Below, one piece after another: positions 1 through 7,539 of a stretch of 34,084 nucleotides of DNA. Below the pieces are notes generated by a model. The model was not told where the DNA came from. It was given only the letters and a program-made list of their open reading frames with translations, and did no database searches. The translations under genes and the position numbers were made by a program. Numbering within the stretch: position 1 is the first letter of the stretch; each line of letters starts with the position of its first letter. The stretch lies in assembly GCF_001570945.1 (NCBI RefSeq), contig NZ_BCSQ01000040.1, positions 1-34,084 on the forward strand, read 5' to 3'. The stretch is from Janibacter anophelis NBRC 107843 (GTDB taxonomy: Bacteria > Actinomycetota > Actinomycetes > Actinomycetales > Dermatophilaceae).

Positions 1-13
1 TTGATCTCGACAT
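1..13 (-). CDS. 5' end of a gene running off the left edge
   Basis: Only the start is visible. On the minus strand an ATG at position 13 is preceded by a near-perfect Shine-Dalgarno sequence, GGAGGAGA, with about 6 nt spacing. The visible codons read M-S-R-S. The roughly 120 bp upstream, up to the stop of the next gene at 135, is non-coding and contains the small palindrome CCTCATTGAGG at 79-89, which could be an operator. No product can be named from four residues. The call rests only on the ribosome binding site and the empty space behind it. Confidence 0.4.
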
Positions 14-134
14 CCAATCTCCTCCGAGAGTCCGCCTAGGTGCGCGCCTTGACCGTGCCCTCAGTGAACAACAGTCAACCTCATTGAGGGTGAGGAATAT
101 CGAGCGGACACTCAGCGACACATCTGAGGACCGA

Positions 135-842
135 TCAGGCCGGAGCCGCCGACATGTCGGCGCACAGCACGCCCCGGTTGCCCTCCGGGTCGGCGATGAC
201 GGTGAGGCCGGGCGCTTGGCTGTCGTCGACGACCTCGCCGCCTGCCGCGACGGCGGCGGCGATCCTCCCTTCGACCTCCTCGGGGGCCACGTAGACCTCG
301 AGTTGGAAGCGCTGGCCGGCCCCACCCTCCGGGTCCACCTCCCCGAACCACAGGTTGGGGACGCGCACGTCGGCGTCGCGGATCTCGTCGCCCGGCGTCC
401 CGCGCCCCTGCGACTGCGCGTCGCCGGTGAGCAGCGCGGCCCACACGGGCGCGACCTTCGCGGAGTCCGTGACGTCGAGCCCGAGCTCGACCTCGCTCAC
501 GCCGGCCGGGTCCGCGGTCAGCCCGAGCTCGGTGGCGATCTGCGTGATCCGGCGCGCGAGGTCGACGTCGCGCTGCGTCACCCACTCGATCCCGTGCAGC
601 TGCGACCCGTCCTCGTCGCGGTAGACCGCGTCCTGGCTGACGACCTCGAGGTCGACGACACCCTCCCCGATGCGTACGCGCGGATGATGACCGAGGTCGT
701 CGCCCCCTTCGCCGATGGCCGTGACGAACCGCACCGCCTCCCCGAAGCCGTCGACCCGATACCGCGCGTGCAGCCCCTGGGCGAGCTTGCGCCAGTCGGT
801 GAGCCGCTCGGCAGCGATCTGATCTCCCCTGATCATGTCCAT
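135..842 (-). CDS. 4a-hydroxytetrahydrobiopterin dehydratase domain fused to a glyoxalase-like (VOC) domain
   Basis: The product is about 235 aa. The N-terminal ~100 residues match pterin-4a-carbinolamine dehydratase: a DWRKL helix, then GDDLGHHPRVRIGEGVVDLEV, containing the His-His-Pro of the active site, and later a D-V-D-L-A-R-R-I helix. The C-terminal ~120 residues look like a VOC/glyoxalase-like domain ending in ADPEGNRGVLC. This two-domain arrangement is a known actinobacterial form; the dehydratase fold recycles pterins or acts as a DCoH-like partner, and the VOC substrate is unknown. I chose the ATG at 842 because TAGCGT lies 7 nt upstream, fitting a leaderless promoter; an ATG at 836 is the alternative. 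The reading frame stays open upstream into remnants of another gene, so a longer start would be wrong. Confidence 0.82.
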   Translation of the reverse strand: MDMIRGDQIAAERLTDWRKLAQGLHARYRVDGFGEAVRFVTAIGEGGDDLGHHPRVRIGEGVVDLEVVSQDAVYRDEDGSQLHGIEWVTQRDVDLARRITQIATELGLTADPAGVSEVELGLDVTDSAKVAPVWAALLTGDAQSQGRGTPGDEIRDADVRVPNLWFGEVDPEGGAGQRFQLEVYVAPEEVEGRIAAAVAAGGEVVDDSQAPGLTVIADPEGNRGVLCADMSAAPA

Positions 843-855
843 GGCGTCCACGCTA

Positions 856-1303
856 GCGGCGAAGGGGGTGCCGTTGCGGTCCGGAGACATCGGCCAGTGG
901 CCGACGGGGTTGTCCCCGCTGCCCGCTCGGTCCGGGATGAGGGCGCCGCCGGACTTCGGCAGGACGGCACGCAGGCAGCGGTCGTCGGCGACGAGCATCG
1001 AGTTGCGGACATAGGTCGGGCCCGCCTGCCCGCCGCGCAGCGTGTCGCCGAAGAGCCACAGCCGCCGGCCGTCCTGCAGGAGTGCGTCGGCGCCGACGTC
1101 ACCCCCGCGGAAGTCGTCGGTCCCGCGCAAGCCGGCGATCCGAGTGAGGTCGTCGACCGAGGTCACGGACCCGGAGGCGACGCAGTCCGCGGTCGCGGCG
1201 AGCGAGGCCAGGGGGCGGGGGTGGCCGCCTCGGCGCGGGGCACGACGACGGGGAGCGCGAGCATCGCTGCGGTGAGCGGCGCAACGACGCCGAGGACCCG
1301 CAC
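856..1303 (-). pseudogene. Truncated, frameshifted secreted DUF4185-like protein
   Basis: Between about 890 and 1200 the minus strand encodes LFGDTLRGGQ, then RNSMLVADD, then a segment ending in GHWPMS. This resembles the N-terminal part of actinobacterial secreted DUF4185-type (beta-propeller-like) proteins. A good signal peptide (basic stretch, LGVVAPLTAAMLALPVVV, then AEA) lies upstream in another frame. The frames meet near 1205-1216, a G-rich tract with two runs of five Gs, so a one-base indel is likely. The 3' part of the gene is absent: coding similarity stops about where the promoter of the downstream dehydratase begins. The gene is therefore both frameshifted and truncated, unless the indel is a sequencing error. 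The family name rests on memory of motifs only. Confidence 0.55.
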
Positions 1304-1458
1304 CCTCCGACGACGGAGGCGGAGCCGATGACGAGGGTCCGGCGCAGCGCGCGCAGGTGGGTGCGGGACACCGGCCCGTCGCGCAGGCTCGTGCCCACCG
1401 CGAGGAGGAACCACAGGAGCAGGGCGAGGACGACGGCAAGGCGGGCGGCCCCAACTTC
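1304..1458 (-). pseudogene. Fragment of a membrane protein gene, cut by the low-GC insert
   Basis: A third minus-strand frame from 1458 to about 1305 has strong G/C third positions. It encodes a hydrophobic helix, RLAVVLALLLWFLLAV, followed by a basic loop and TLVIGSASVV. It has no start codon: coding quality ends abruptly at about 1458, where base composition changes. It then merges by a frame change with the signal-peptide frame of the DUF4185-like remnant. It could be the 3' end of a separate membrane gene or an upstream part of the same broken gene. Function unknown. Confidence 0.35.
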
Positions 1459-1459
1459 A

Positions 1460-1955
1460 TAGTGAAGGGCCTATTTACGTTGAAGGGGGAGCAACTGAAG
1501 TAGGTCGGAGCCGCTCCCGAAGTTCTTCTAGGTCATTATCGCTAGGTGACCATTCATATGCGTCTTGGCCAGTAAAGTAGTGCACTTCTAGGGTCTCTTG
1601 TTCGCGGTTGAGATACAGTATTGATGCATTTGGTGCTTCTGGTTGGTCGCTCCGGTGCTTCAGCCAAGTGCCCTCAATGACTGTCGAAAGTACCTCGTCC
1701 GTCTTTAGGGTGATATTGCATTTCTTTGCGGGCGTTCGAACGTTATACCCGGTGACTATTACCTGCGTTACCATATTCGAATAGTGGCTCATCACAGATA
1801 GGCCGTCAAATGTGCCATTTCGTGTAACTTTGGGGTCGTCAAAGATTGTAGCCTTCAGGCGTTTGCCAATCTCTTCCCCGACTTTATACGTGACCTTCAT
1901 TGTTGACTCCTATTGATAGCTTCTATTGAATACTTGCCCGAGTTTATTTTCGAAT
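1460..1955. other. AT-richer inserted segment of about 0.5 kb
   Basis: Base composition drops sharply from about 70% G+C to well under 50% between about 1460 and 1955, with clear edges on both sides. Coding sequence on both flanks is interrupted at those edges. The segment carries one gene (1475-1900) with its own ribosome binding site. No transposase, integrase, terminal inverted repeat or target duplication is visible. A short dyad, CTTCA-TAG-TGAAG, sits at 1455-1467 on the left edge. It looks like horizontally acquired DNA left by an unknown mobile element. Confidence 0.7.
1475..1900 (-). CDS. Unrecognised 141-aa protein of low-GC origin
   Basis: The gene starts at ATG 1900 behind AGGAG, and its upstream region is AT-rich enough to hold a promoter. 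Codon use (ATT, TTT, AAG and many A/T third positions) is unlike every neighbour. The product is soluble with no signal peptide or membrane segment. It has mixed beta-rich sequence in the middle (VTQVIVTGYNVRT, then KKCNITLKTDEVLS) and a charged, acidic C-terminal region ending in a Leu/Glu/Arg-rich helix. There is one Cys. I do not recognise the family. Foreign composition and isolation suggest cargo of a former mobile element; no function is proposed. Confidence 0.6.
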   Translation of the reverse strand: MKVTYKVGEEIGKRLKATIFDDPKVTRNGTFDGLSVMSHYSNMVTQVIVTGYNVRTPAKKCNITLKTDEVLSTVIEGTWLKHRSDQPEAPNASILYLNREQETLEVHYFTGQDAYEWSPSDNDLEELRERLRPTSVAPPST

Positions 1956-1956
1956 T

Positions 1957-2229
1957 TTGTTAGACCAACGCGCACGCGAATACGTGACACGGGCGCTGCC
2001 CGGTCTCCACCCAGAGCCGCGCGAGTTCCTTCACTGCTGGGTGACCGACCTCCCATCGAGCGAGGACGGCGTGGCCGTGTGGGAGACAGGCTCGGTCTTC
2101 TTTGTGGCCGGTCACAATCTGTTCAAGCAGGCACCTGCGCTGGGTCGCGCTCTTGCCCGGGCTGCGTCCGGCGGCGGTCTCAGGGGCGAGCTCACGCCCG
2201 AAGCGCGCCTCGGCGAAGCCCAGGACTAG
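1957..2229 (+). pseudogene. C-terminal fragment of an unidentified high-GC gene
   Basis: From about 1957 the plus strand has an open frame of 90 codons with good G/C third positions (RAREYVTRALPGLHPEPREF, then CWVTDLP and GSVFFVAGHNLFKQAPALGRAL), ending at 2229. Its only possible early start is TTG at 1957, exactly where composition switches, and the frame is open back to 1930 through low-GC sequence. The simplest reading is the C-terminal part of a host gene whose 5' end was lost to the inserted segment. The family is not recognised. It may also be a real short gene starting at TTG. Confidence 0.4.
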
Positions 2230-2466
2230 TTGTACTCGGCCGTCAGGTTGGTGACACTCAGATGCGGCGCTGCGCCAGCTGGGGCGAATCACTTGACCCT
2301 TCAACGTGGGCGAAATGACCGGAACGGTTCGAAGACCTCTTCACGAGAACTGCGCGCAAGCTTGAACCATCACTCACGAGGACGCGCGCAGCCGCCGCTC
2401 CTCGCTCGGCGCGTGTGAACTTCATGGACGACAGACTAGGGCTGGATGTGGGTGCCTCGCCGCCCC
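2230..2466. other. Intergenic stretch without a supported gene
   Basis: This 237-bp stretch separates the fragment ending at 2229 from the convergent acetyltransferase gene. Short frames exist on both strands, but none has a ribosome binding site, consistent codon bias or a recognisable motif. No strong terminator hairpin or repeat was seen. Composition is intermediate, so it may be decayed coding sequence belonging to the scarred region to its left. Confidence 0.4.
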
Positions 2467-3372
2467 TCACCGCCGGGACAGGTCGAGCACCTCATCGCCG
2501 GCGACGAAGCCGGCAGCCACGTAGGTATCCACTGCCCCACGGTTCGCGCTCTCGGTGGCCACCGCAGCGCTGGAGCAGCCCAGCTCCCGCAGCCTGAGCG
2601 CGGCGGCCCGGCAGATGTCCACGCCGTACCCCTTGCCCCGGTGGTCCGCGTGCACCCCCATCGGCTCGATCAGCCCGGGCCGACCCCGTCCCGCGGTCCA
2701 GACCCCAGCGACCGCCACGGCCGCGCCCGCCGGGTCGCGCCCGATCAGCAAGGCCACGCGCTCACCCAGCGGTCCATTGCGCATGGTGTCCAGCCAGTCG
2801 ATGATCCGGGCGCGCTCCAAGGCTCCGTACTCGGTCCCCGTGAACGCGGACCAGTGCACCTCGCCCCAGCTCCCGTGCTCATCGTGCGGCACCTCCGAGA
2901 CCTGCAGCCCGGACCCGCGCACGGCCTCCACCTCGACCGCCCCGGCCAGGTGATGACGAAGGGGAGTCCACACCTCATCGCGCCGCCACCCGTGGCGGAC
3001 GAGGGCTTCGTCGAGCAGCGGCAGACCACGTGCCTCGACGTACGCCGCGCCTGCCGGCAGCACCCCCTTCGTCGGGTCCGTGATGTCGTCGGCCATCTGC
3101 CGTGCCAGCTGTGCGTCCTCGGCCGCGCCGGGGCGGACGGCCAGCCGCAGCAGGTCCGGGCCGTCGAGCAGACCGACGGCGACCAGCTCGCCACCGTCCT
3201 CCCAGACGCGCAGCGCCTGCGCGGTGGCCACAGGTCCGCGCATCGAGAACCAGCCGAGGTCGCCCGGGTGCAGCTGCACCGGTCCGTCGTCGAGCTGCCA
3301 CGAGCCCAGGACCTCGGCGACATCGCGGAGCCGATCGGCGGGTGGGGCGATGACAAGGCTGTCCATGGCCAC
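2467..3372 (-). CDS. GNAT family N-acetyltransferase, double-domain length
   Basis: The product is 301 aa (299 if the internal ATG at 3366 is used). The C-terminal half carries the GNAT acetyl-CoA binding signature: a beta strand LIEPMGVHADHRGKGYGVDICRAAALRL (the H-R-G-K-G-Y-G loop), followed by a region with ATESANRGAVDTYVAAGF, typical of the GNAT end. The N-terminal half has weaker GNAT-like sequence, so this may be a tandem GNAT with one degenerate domain, a common actinobacterial form. The substrate is unknown. The gene stands alone, convergent with the fragment to the left and 75 bp downstream of the NYN gene on the same strand. The cytoplasmic acetyltransferase call is firm; the role is not. 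Confidence 0.85.
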   Translation of the reverse strand: MAMDSLVIAPPADRLRDVAEVLGSWQLDDGPVQLHPGDLGWFSMRGPVATAQALRVWEDGGELVAVGLLDGPDLLRLAVRPGAAEDAQLARQMADDITDPTKGVLPAGAAYVEARGLPLLDEALVRHGWRRDEVWTPLRHHLAGAVEVEAVRGSGLQVSEVPHDEHGSWGEVHWSAFTGTEYGALERARIIDWLDTMRNGPLGERVALLIGRDPAGAAVAVAGVWTAGRGRPGLIEPMGVHADHRGKGYGVDICRAAALRLRELGCSSAAVATESANRGAVDTYVAAGFVAGDEVLDLSRR

Positions 3373-3447
3373 GAGTCAACCCGCTCTGTGGGGGCGCGTG
3401 CCAGCCGATTTTCGCCTCCCGGGGCTGAGGTGCGGCGGAGGGAGGCG

Positions 3448-3816
3448 TCAGGTGCGCACGGTTCGTGGACCGACGGTGCTCGCGCCCAGGGCGACCACCC
3501 GCTCTCTGAGGGCACGGTCGGCGGTCACCACGACGACCCGGCCGTCGTCAGCCGTGAGCTGCTCGGTCAGGCGGACGATCTCGTCGTCCCCGATGCCGGG
3601 GGAGTCCACCACCCGCACGGTCTCGGTGGACTCGATGCCGCGAGCCCTCCCTTCGACCACGAGCACGACGTCCGGGGTGACGTCGAGTCCGAGAGCGACC
3701 TGAAGGTCCGCCGGCGAGATCGCGTCCCGCAGACGCCGGGTCGCACCGGCGCGGTCGCGCCACCACCCGTCGGGGACGCTGCCGACACAGTTGGCCGCGT
3801 CGACGATCACCGTCAC
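3448..3816 (-). CDS. NYN/PIN-like nuclease domain protein
   Basis: The product is about 122 aa. It starts with VIVDAANCVGS and then PDGWWRDRAGA, the usual opening of small actinobacterial NYN-domain (YacP/PIN-like) proteins, often mislabelled NTP pyrophosphohydrolase. The Asp in VIVDAAN, a mid-protein Asp/Glu-rich region (VVLVVEGRARG) and DSPGIGDDEIV and VTADRALRERV supply the acidic residues expected for metal binding. I chose GTG at 3816 because it overlaps the stop of the upstream HxlR gene as GTGA; the frame is open further upstream, but only inside that gene. It is translationally coupled to the HxlR regulator. An RNA-directed nuclease role is inferred from the fold. Confidence 0.72.
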   Translation of the reverse strand: MTVIVDAANCVGSVPDGWWRDRAGATRRLRDAISPADLQVALGLDVTPDVVLVVEGRARGIESTETVRVVDSPGIGDDEIVRLTEQLTADDGRVVVVTADRALRERVVALGASTVGPRTVRT

Positions 3817-4178
3817 GGCGCGGCGCCCGACGGCTCCCGCTCCAGGTGGCTCCCACCCCAGTCGCACAGGGCTCGGACCACCGGCTCCAGCGTCCGACCG
3901 TACTCACTCACCGAGTAGGTGACGTGTGGCGGGACCGTGCCCGTGTCATGGCGCTCGATGATGCCGTCGGCCACGAGCTCGTGGAGGTGGCGGATGAGCA
4001 TCCGCTCGCTGATGCCCGGGATCGCGCGCCGCAGCTCGCTGGTCCGCATCGGACGGTCGCCGAGGAGCCAGAGGATCGTGCCCTTCCACCGCCCCCGGAT
4101 CACGCCGAGAGCCGTGTCGACGGGGCAGTGCTCGATCGTCTCGGGAGGGCGGGCCGGGCGGACGGGGGAGGGGGACAT
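3813..4178 (-). CDS. HxlR-family winged-helix transcriptional regulator
   Basis: The product is 121 aa, the normal HxlR length. The HxlR signature is complete: CPVDTALGVIRGRWKGTILWLL, then RPMRTSELRRAIPGISERMLIRHLHELVADGII as the recognition helix and turn, then a VTYSVSEYGRTL wing. The single Cys near residue 18 sits where thiol-, quinone- or aldehyde-sensing HxlR members carry their reactive Cys. TAGGGT lies 6 nt upstream of the ATG, so the mRNA is probably leaderless. The gene is divergent from a DUF1772 membrane protein and coupled to the NYN gene. Paired AGTACT elements between the divergent genes are the likely operator for self- and target control. Confidence 0.93.
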   Translation of the reverse strand: MSPSPVRPARPPETIEHCPVDTALGVIRGRWKGTILWLLGDRPMRTSELRRAIPGISERMLIRHLHELVADGIIERHDTGTVPPHVTYSVSEYGRTLEPVVRALCDWGGSHLEREPSGAAP

Positions 4179-4184
4179 GGCACC

Positions 4185-4213
4185 ACCCTAGTACTGACAC
4201 GCAAGTAAGTACT
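4185..4213. promoter_or_regulatory. Divergent promoter with paired AGTACT operator
   Basis: AGTACT occurs at 4190-4195 and again at 4208-4213, each followed by G, 18 bp apart and therefore on the same helix face after nearly two turns. On the minus strand the first copy touches the TAGGGT -10 box (4190-4185) of the HxlR gene, and the second covers its -35 position. This is the usual placement for an HxlR autorepression site. The plus-strand promoter of the DUF1772 gene starts in the same gap. Confidence 0.6.
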
Positions 4214-4247
4214 GTCGTATCTGGCGCTATGGTGCTTCGATCGAGGC

Positions 4248-4703
4248 ATGATGACGACGATTGCTGTCCTGTCCCTGGTCGTGACGGGTCTGCTGGTGGG
4301 CGTCGAGCTCTCCGTGGCGGCCTTCGTCGGTCCGATGCTCGACGGCCTGCCCGGCGATGCCGGCCTGCTCGGGCGGGCCCACGGCGGTCGCGTCCTCGGC
4401 CGCCTCATGCCGTGGTGGTACATGGCCTCCCTCGTCCTGATCGTGGCGGTCGCGGTGAGCGCACCCGGCGGTGCCGCGACCTGGGCGGCCGCACTCGGAG
4501 GCGCGCTGCTCGTGGTGAGCGTCGTGATGTCCCTCGCCCTGCTCGTCCCGATCAACAACCGCGGCAAGACCTGGACGCCGAGGACCGCACCGTCCGACTG
4601 GCGCGAGCAGGTGCAGCGCTGGGACCGGCTGCACCAGGTGCGCGTCGCGGTCATCACCGCCGGGTTCGCCTGCGTGGCGTTCGGCGTGGCCGTGCCCGGC
4701 TGA
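4248..4703 (+). CDS. DUF1772-type integral membrane protein
   Basis: The product is 151 aa with four predicted membrane helices: residues about 3-25 (IAVLSLVVTGLLVGVELSVAAFV), 54-72, 78-100 and 133-149. The loop after helix 3 carries INNRGKTW and a WDRLHQVRVAV motif before helix 4, matching DUF1772/anthrone oxygenase-like membrane proteins. Two adjacent ATGs (4248, 4251) follow GAGG. It faces an HxlR regulator, a very common actinobacterial pairing, and is likely repressed by it. The biochemical function is unknown. The stop is followed by a GC-rich hairpin. Confidence 0.8.
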   Translation: MMTTIAVLSLVVTGLLVGVELSVAAFVGPMLDGLPGDAGLLGRAHGGRVLGRLMPWWYMASLVLIVAVAVSAPGGAATWAAALGGALLVVSVVMSLALLVPINNRGKTWTPRTAPSDWREQVQRWDRLHQVRVAVITAGFACVAFGVAVPG

Positions 4704-4717
4704 TCCCGAGGCGACAG

Positions 4718-4745
4718 GACGAAGGGGGGCGGTCCCCCTTTCGTC
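4718..4745 (+). terminator. GC-rich hairpin after the DUF1772 gene
   Basis: GACGAAGGGGG and CCCCCTTTCGTC pair around a 5-nt loop with one bulged T. There is no T run, as is usual for actinobacterial terminators. It sits 15 bp after the DUF1772 stop and before the next start. It is built from two facing copies of the CGAAGGG word that recurs throughout this window. Confidence 0.5.
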
Positions 4746-4772
4746 AGGTGGTCGCGTGGAAATGTGGTCCGC

Positions 4773-5309
4773 ATGACTCCCTGCCACCTGCACATCACCG
4801 GGGCCAGTGGGTCCGGCACGACCACCCTGGGCCGGGCGCTCGCGAGCGCGTGGGCGGTGCCGCACGCCGACACCGACGACTACTTCTGGGTGCCGACGAC
4901 CCCGCCGTACACGACGAAGCGTGAGGAGCCGGAGCGGGTGCGGCTCATGCGCGACCTCTTCGTGGGCCGCGATGCCTGGGTGCTCTCGGGCACGCTCATG
5001 GGGTGGGGCGACGAGCTCGTCGAGCACTTCGACGCCGTGGTCTTCCTCTCCGCCCCGCACGAGGAGCGGATGGATCGCCTGCACGCCCGCGAGGTGCTGC
5101 GCTACGGCGAGACGATCCGCCCCGGCGGGGAGCGGGAGGGTGCGTACCGCGACTTCATGGACTGGGCGGGTGGTTACGAGGACCCGGACTTCGACGGTCG
5201 CAACCGCGCCCAGCACGAGCAGTGGCTCGCGGACCTGCCCTGCCCGGTGGTGCGCCTCGACAGCACGTGGCCGGTGGCTGAGCTCGTCGACGAGCTCACG
5301 CGGGCCTGA
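4773..5309 (+). CDS. P-loop nucleotide kinase-like protein (adenylate/shikimate kinase-type)
   Basis: The product is 178 aa. Near the N-terminus is a Walker A loop, GASGSGTTT, directly after a beta strand (CHLHIT), then a DTDDYFW segment like the substrate loop of small kinases. A VVFLSAP strand is followed by an Arg-rich lid (EERMDRLHAREVLRYG). This resembles the unannotated adenylate-kinase-like family found across bacteria, not adenylate kinase itself. I prefer ATG 4773; GTG 4764 is in frame. Binding of ATP is well supported, the phosphoryl acceptor is not known. It stands alone between a terminator-like hairpin and a convergent regulator gene. Confidence 0.75.
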   Translation: MTPCHLHITGASGSGTTTLGRALASAWAVPHADTDDYFWVPTTPPYTTKREEPERVRLMRDLFVGRDAWVLSGTLMGWGDELVEHFDAVVFLSAPHEERMDRLHAREVLRYGETIRPGGEREGAYRDFMDWAGGYEDPDFDGRNRAQHEQWLADLPCPVVRLDSTWPVAELVDELTRA

Positions 5310-5360
5310 CCCGCTCCCTCTGGCCGAGCCGGCCGGTCCACGTCGCTCGCTGCAGGGCCG

Positions 5361-6054
<694 letters not shown>

Positions 6055-6093
6055 GTCGATCTCCCTTCGTCAGGCGATCTCTCCGACCGCGTG

Positions 6094-6126
6094 TTGCACT
6101 ATACCCCCGGGGGTATTAACTTGTCA
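6094..6126. promoter_or_regulatory. Bidirectional promoter with CsoR/CstR palindrome
   Basis: A perfect 16-bp palindrome, ATACCCCCGGGGGTAT, lies at 6101-6116 and matches the CsoR-family operator type (A/T-rich ends, long C then G runs). On the minus strand TGACAA (6126-6121), 17 bp and TATAGT (6103-6098) form a near-consensus promoter for DUF302 and the repressor. On the plus strand TTGCAC (6094-6099), 17 bp and TAACTT (6117-6122) form a promoter whose start point would fall at the ATG at 6130. The palindrome fills the spacer of both promoters, so one bound tetramer could silence both directions. Confidence 0.82.
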
Positions 6127-6129
6127 TCC

Positions 6130-7506
6130 ATGGAACCGACGATCATGACCATCGAGACCCCGAGCCTGGGGGACCGTTCGTACCTCGCGCACGACGGCGA
6201 CGTGGCCCTCGTCGTCGACCCCCAGCGCGACATCGACCGGGTCCTCGAGGTGGCCGACGAGGCCGGCGTGCGGATCACCGACGTCTTCGAGACCCACCTG
6301 CACAACGACTACGTGACCGGCGGCCTCGCACTGGCCCGCCGCCTCGGCGCGCGTTACCACGTCAACGCCGCCGACGAGGTCTCCTTCGACCGCGCACAGA
6401 TCCGTGACGGCGACGTCGTCGAGGTCTCCGACACGATGCGCGTGCGCGCCATCGCCACCCCCGGCCACACCTTCACCCACCTGTCCTACGCGCTGGAGAC
6501 CGGCGCCGGCGACCAGACCACGACCACGGCCGTCTTCAGCGGAGGGTCGCTGCTCTTCGGGGCCACGGGCCGACCGGACCTTCTCGGCGAGGAGCACACG
6601 AGCGCCCTCGTCCACCACCAGTACGCCTCCATCCACCGTCTGGCGGACGAGCTGCCGGAGCAGGCCGACGTGCTGCCGACCCACGGGTTCGGCTCCTTCT
6701 GCTCTGCCGGATCCACCGGCGGCGCCACGGAGTCGACCATCGGCCGGGAACGTCGGGTCAACCCGGCACTCACGCAGGACGAGGAGCAGTGGGTCGCCGA
6801 CACGCTCGCCGGTCTCGATGCCTACCCCGCGTACTACGTCCACATGAACCCGGCCAACGCCTCCGGACCCACCGAGGCCGATCTGCGGGCCCCCGAGCGA
6901 GCCGACAAGCAGACCCTGGCCGGTCGCATCGACGCCGGCGAGTGGGTCGTCGACCTGCGCACCCGGACCGCCTTCGCCGCCGGGCACGTGACCGGCACGC
7001 TCAACTTCGGTCTCGACGGGCAGTTCTCGACCTATCTCGGCTGGCTCATCCCGTGGGACGCGTCCTTGACCCTGCTCGGCGAGACCTCCGAGGAGGTGGC
7101 CGAGGCTCAGCGCGAGATGACGCGTATCGGCTTCGACCGGCTTGCCGGCGCCGCCACCGGTGGCCCCGCCGACTGGACCGATCGTCCCCTCGGCACCCTG
7201 GAACGGGCGAACTTCGCGGACCTGTCCCAGGTGCGCCACCACCGCTCTGTGCACGTGCTCGACGTGCGGCTCGCCGGCGAGCACGCCGACGGTCACATCG
7301 AGGGCGCGCAGAACGTCCCGATCGGCGCGGTGCTCGACCGGCTCGACGAGATCCCCGAGCGCGAGCTGTGGGTCCACTGCGCGAGCGGCTACCGCGCCTC
7401 GATCGCGGCCTCCGTCCTCGCCGCCCGCGGACGCCTGGTCGTGGTCGTCGACGACGACTTCGACAACGCGGCCCCCGCCGGCCTGCCCATGACCACCCCT
7501 GCCTGA
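6130..7506 (+). CDS. MBL-fold protein with two rhodanese domains (persulfide dioxygenase-like)
   Basis: The product is 458 aa. Residues 1-240 are an MBL fold like ETHE1/persulfide dioxygenases (H56, H58, D60, H113, then GRPDLLG and PTHGFGSFC). Residues about 270-350 are a rhodanese fold without catalytic Cys, and residues about 370-450 a rhodanese with active-site loop HCASGYRAS (C417). The bridging metal Asp expected in the F-T-G-D motif is Gly139 here (FSGGSLLFG), so ordinary iron binding is doubtful; the paralogue at 9254 keeps the Asp. ATG 6130 sits 7 nt after a TAACTT -10 box, implying leaderless translation; ATG 6145 is an alternative. First gene of the sulfur operon and under the palindromic operator. 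Confidence 0.88.
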   Translation: MEPTIMTIETPSLGDRSYLAHDGDVALVVDPQRDIDRVLEVADEAGVRITDVFETHLHNDYVTGGLALARRLGARYHVNAADEVSFDRAQIRDGDVVEVSDTMRVRAIATPGHTFTHLSYALETGAGDQTTTTAVFSGGSLLFGATGRPDLLGEEHTSALVHHQYASIHRLADELPEQADVLPTHGFGSFCSAGSTGGATESTIGRERRVNPALTQDEEQWVADTLAGLDAYPAYYVHMNPANASGPTEADLRAPERADKQTLAGRIDAGEWVVDLRTRTAFAAGHVTGTLNFGLDGQFSTYLGWLIPWDASLTLLGETSEEVAEAQREMTRIGFDRLAGAATGGPADWTDRPLGTLERANFADLSQVRHHRSVHVLDVRLAGEHADGHIEGAQNVPIGAVLDRLDEIPERELWVHCASGYRASIAASVLAARGRLVVVVDDDFDNAAPAGLPMTTPA

Positions 7507-7539
7507 CCCCCCTTCCCCATCCCACACGAGGAGACCACC

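Noticed and set aside
1460-1955. An insertion sequence
   Set aside because: There is no transposase gene, no terminal inverted repeats and no visible target duplication. Only the composition and broken flanks indicate insertion.
2258-2470. A 70-codon minus-strand frame near the acetyltransferase stop
   Set aside because: It overlaps the GNAT stop and has no ribosome site or family motif. Codon bias is weak.
2446-3918. A 490-codon plus-strand frame opposite the GNAT and NYN genes
   Set aside because: The minus-strand genes carry clear family motifs and coupling; this frame has none.
4229-4924. A 231-codon plus-strand frame over DUF1772 and the kinase start
   Set aside because: It is a frame-shifted shadow of the DUF1772 gene. 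The product is Arg/Ala/Gly-rich without membrane helices.
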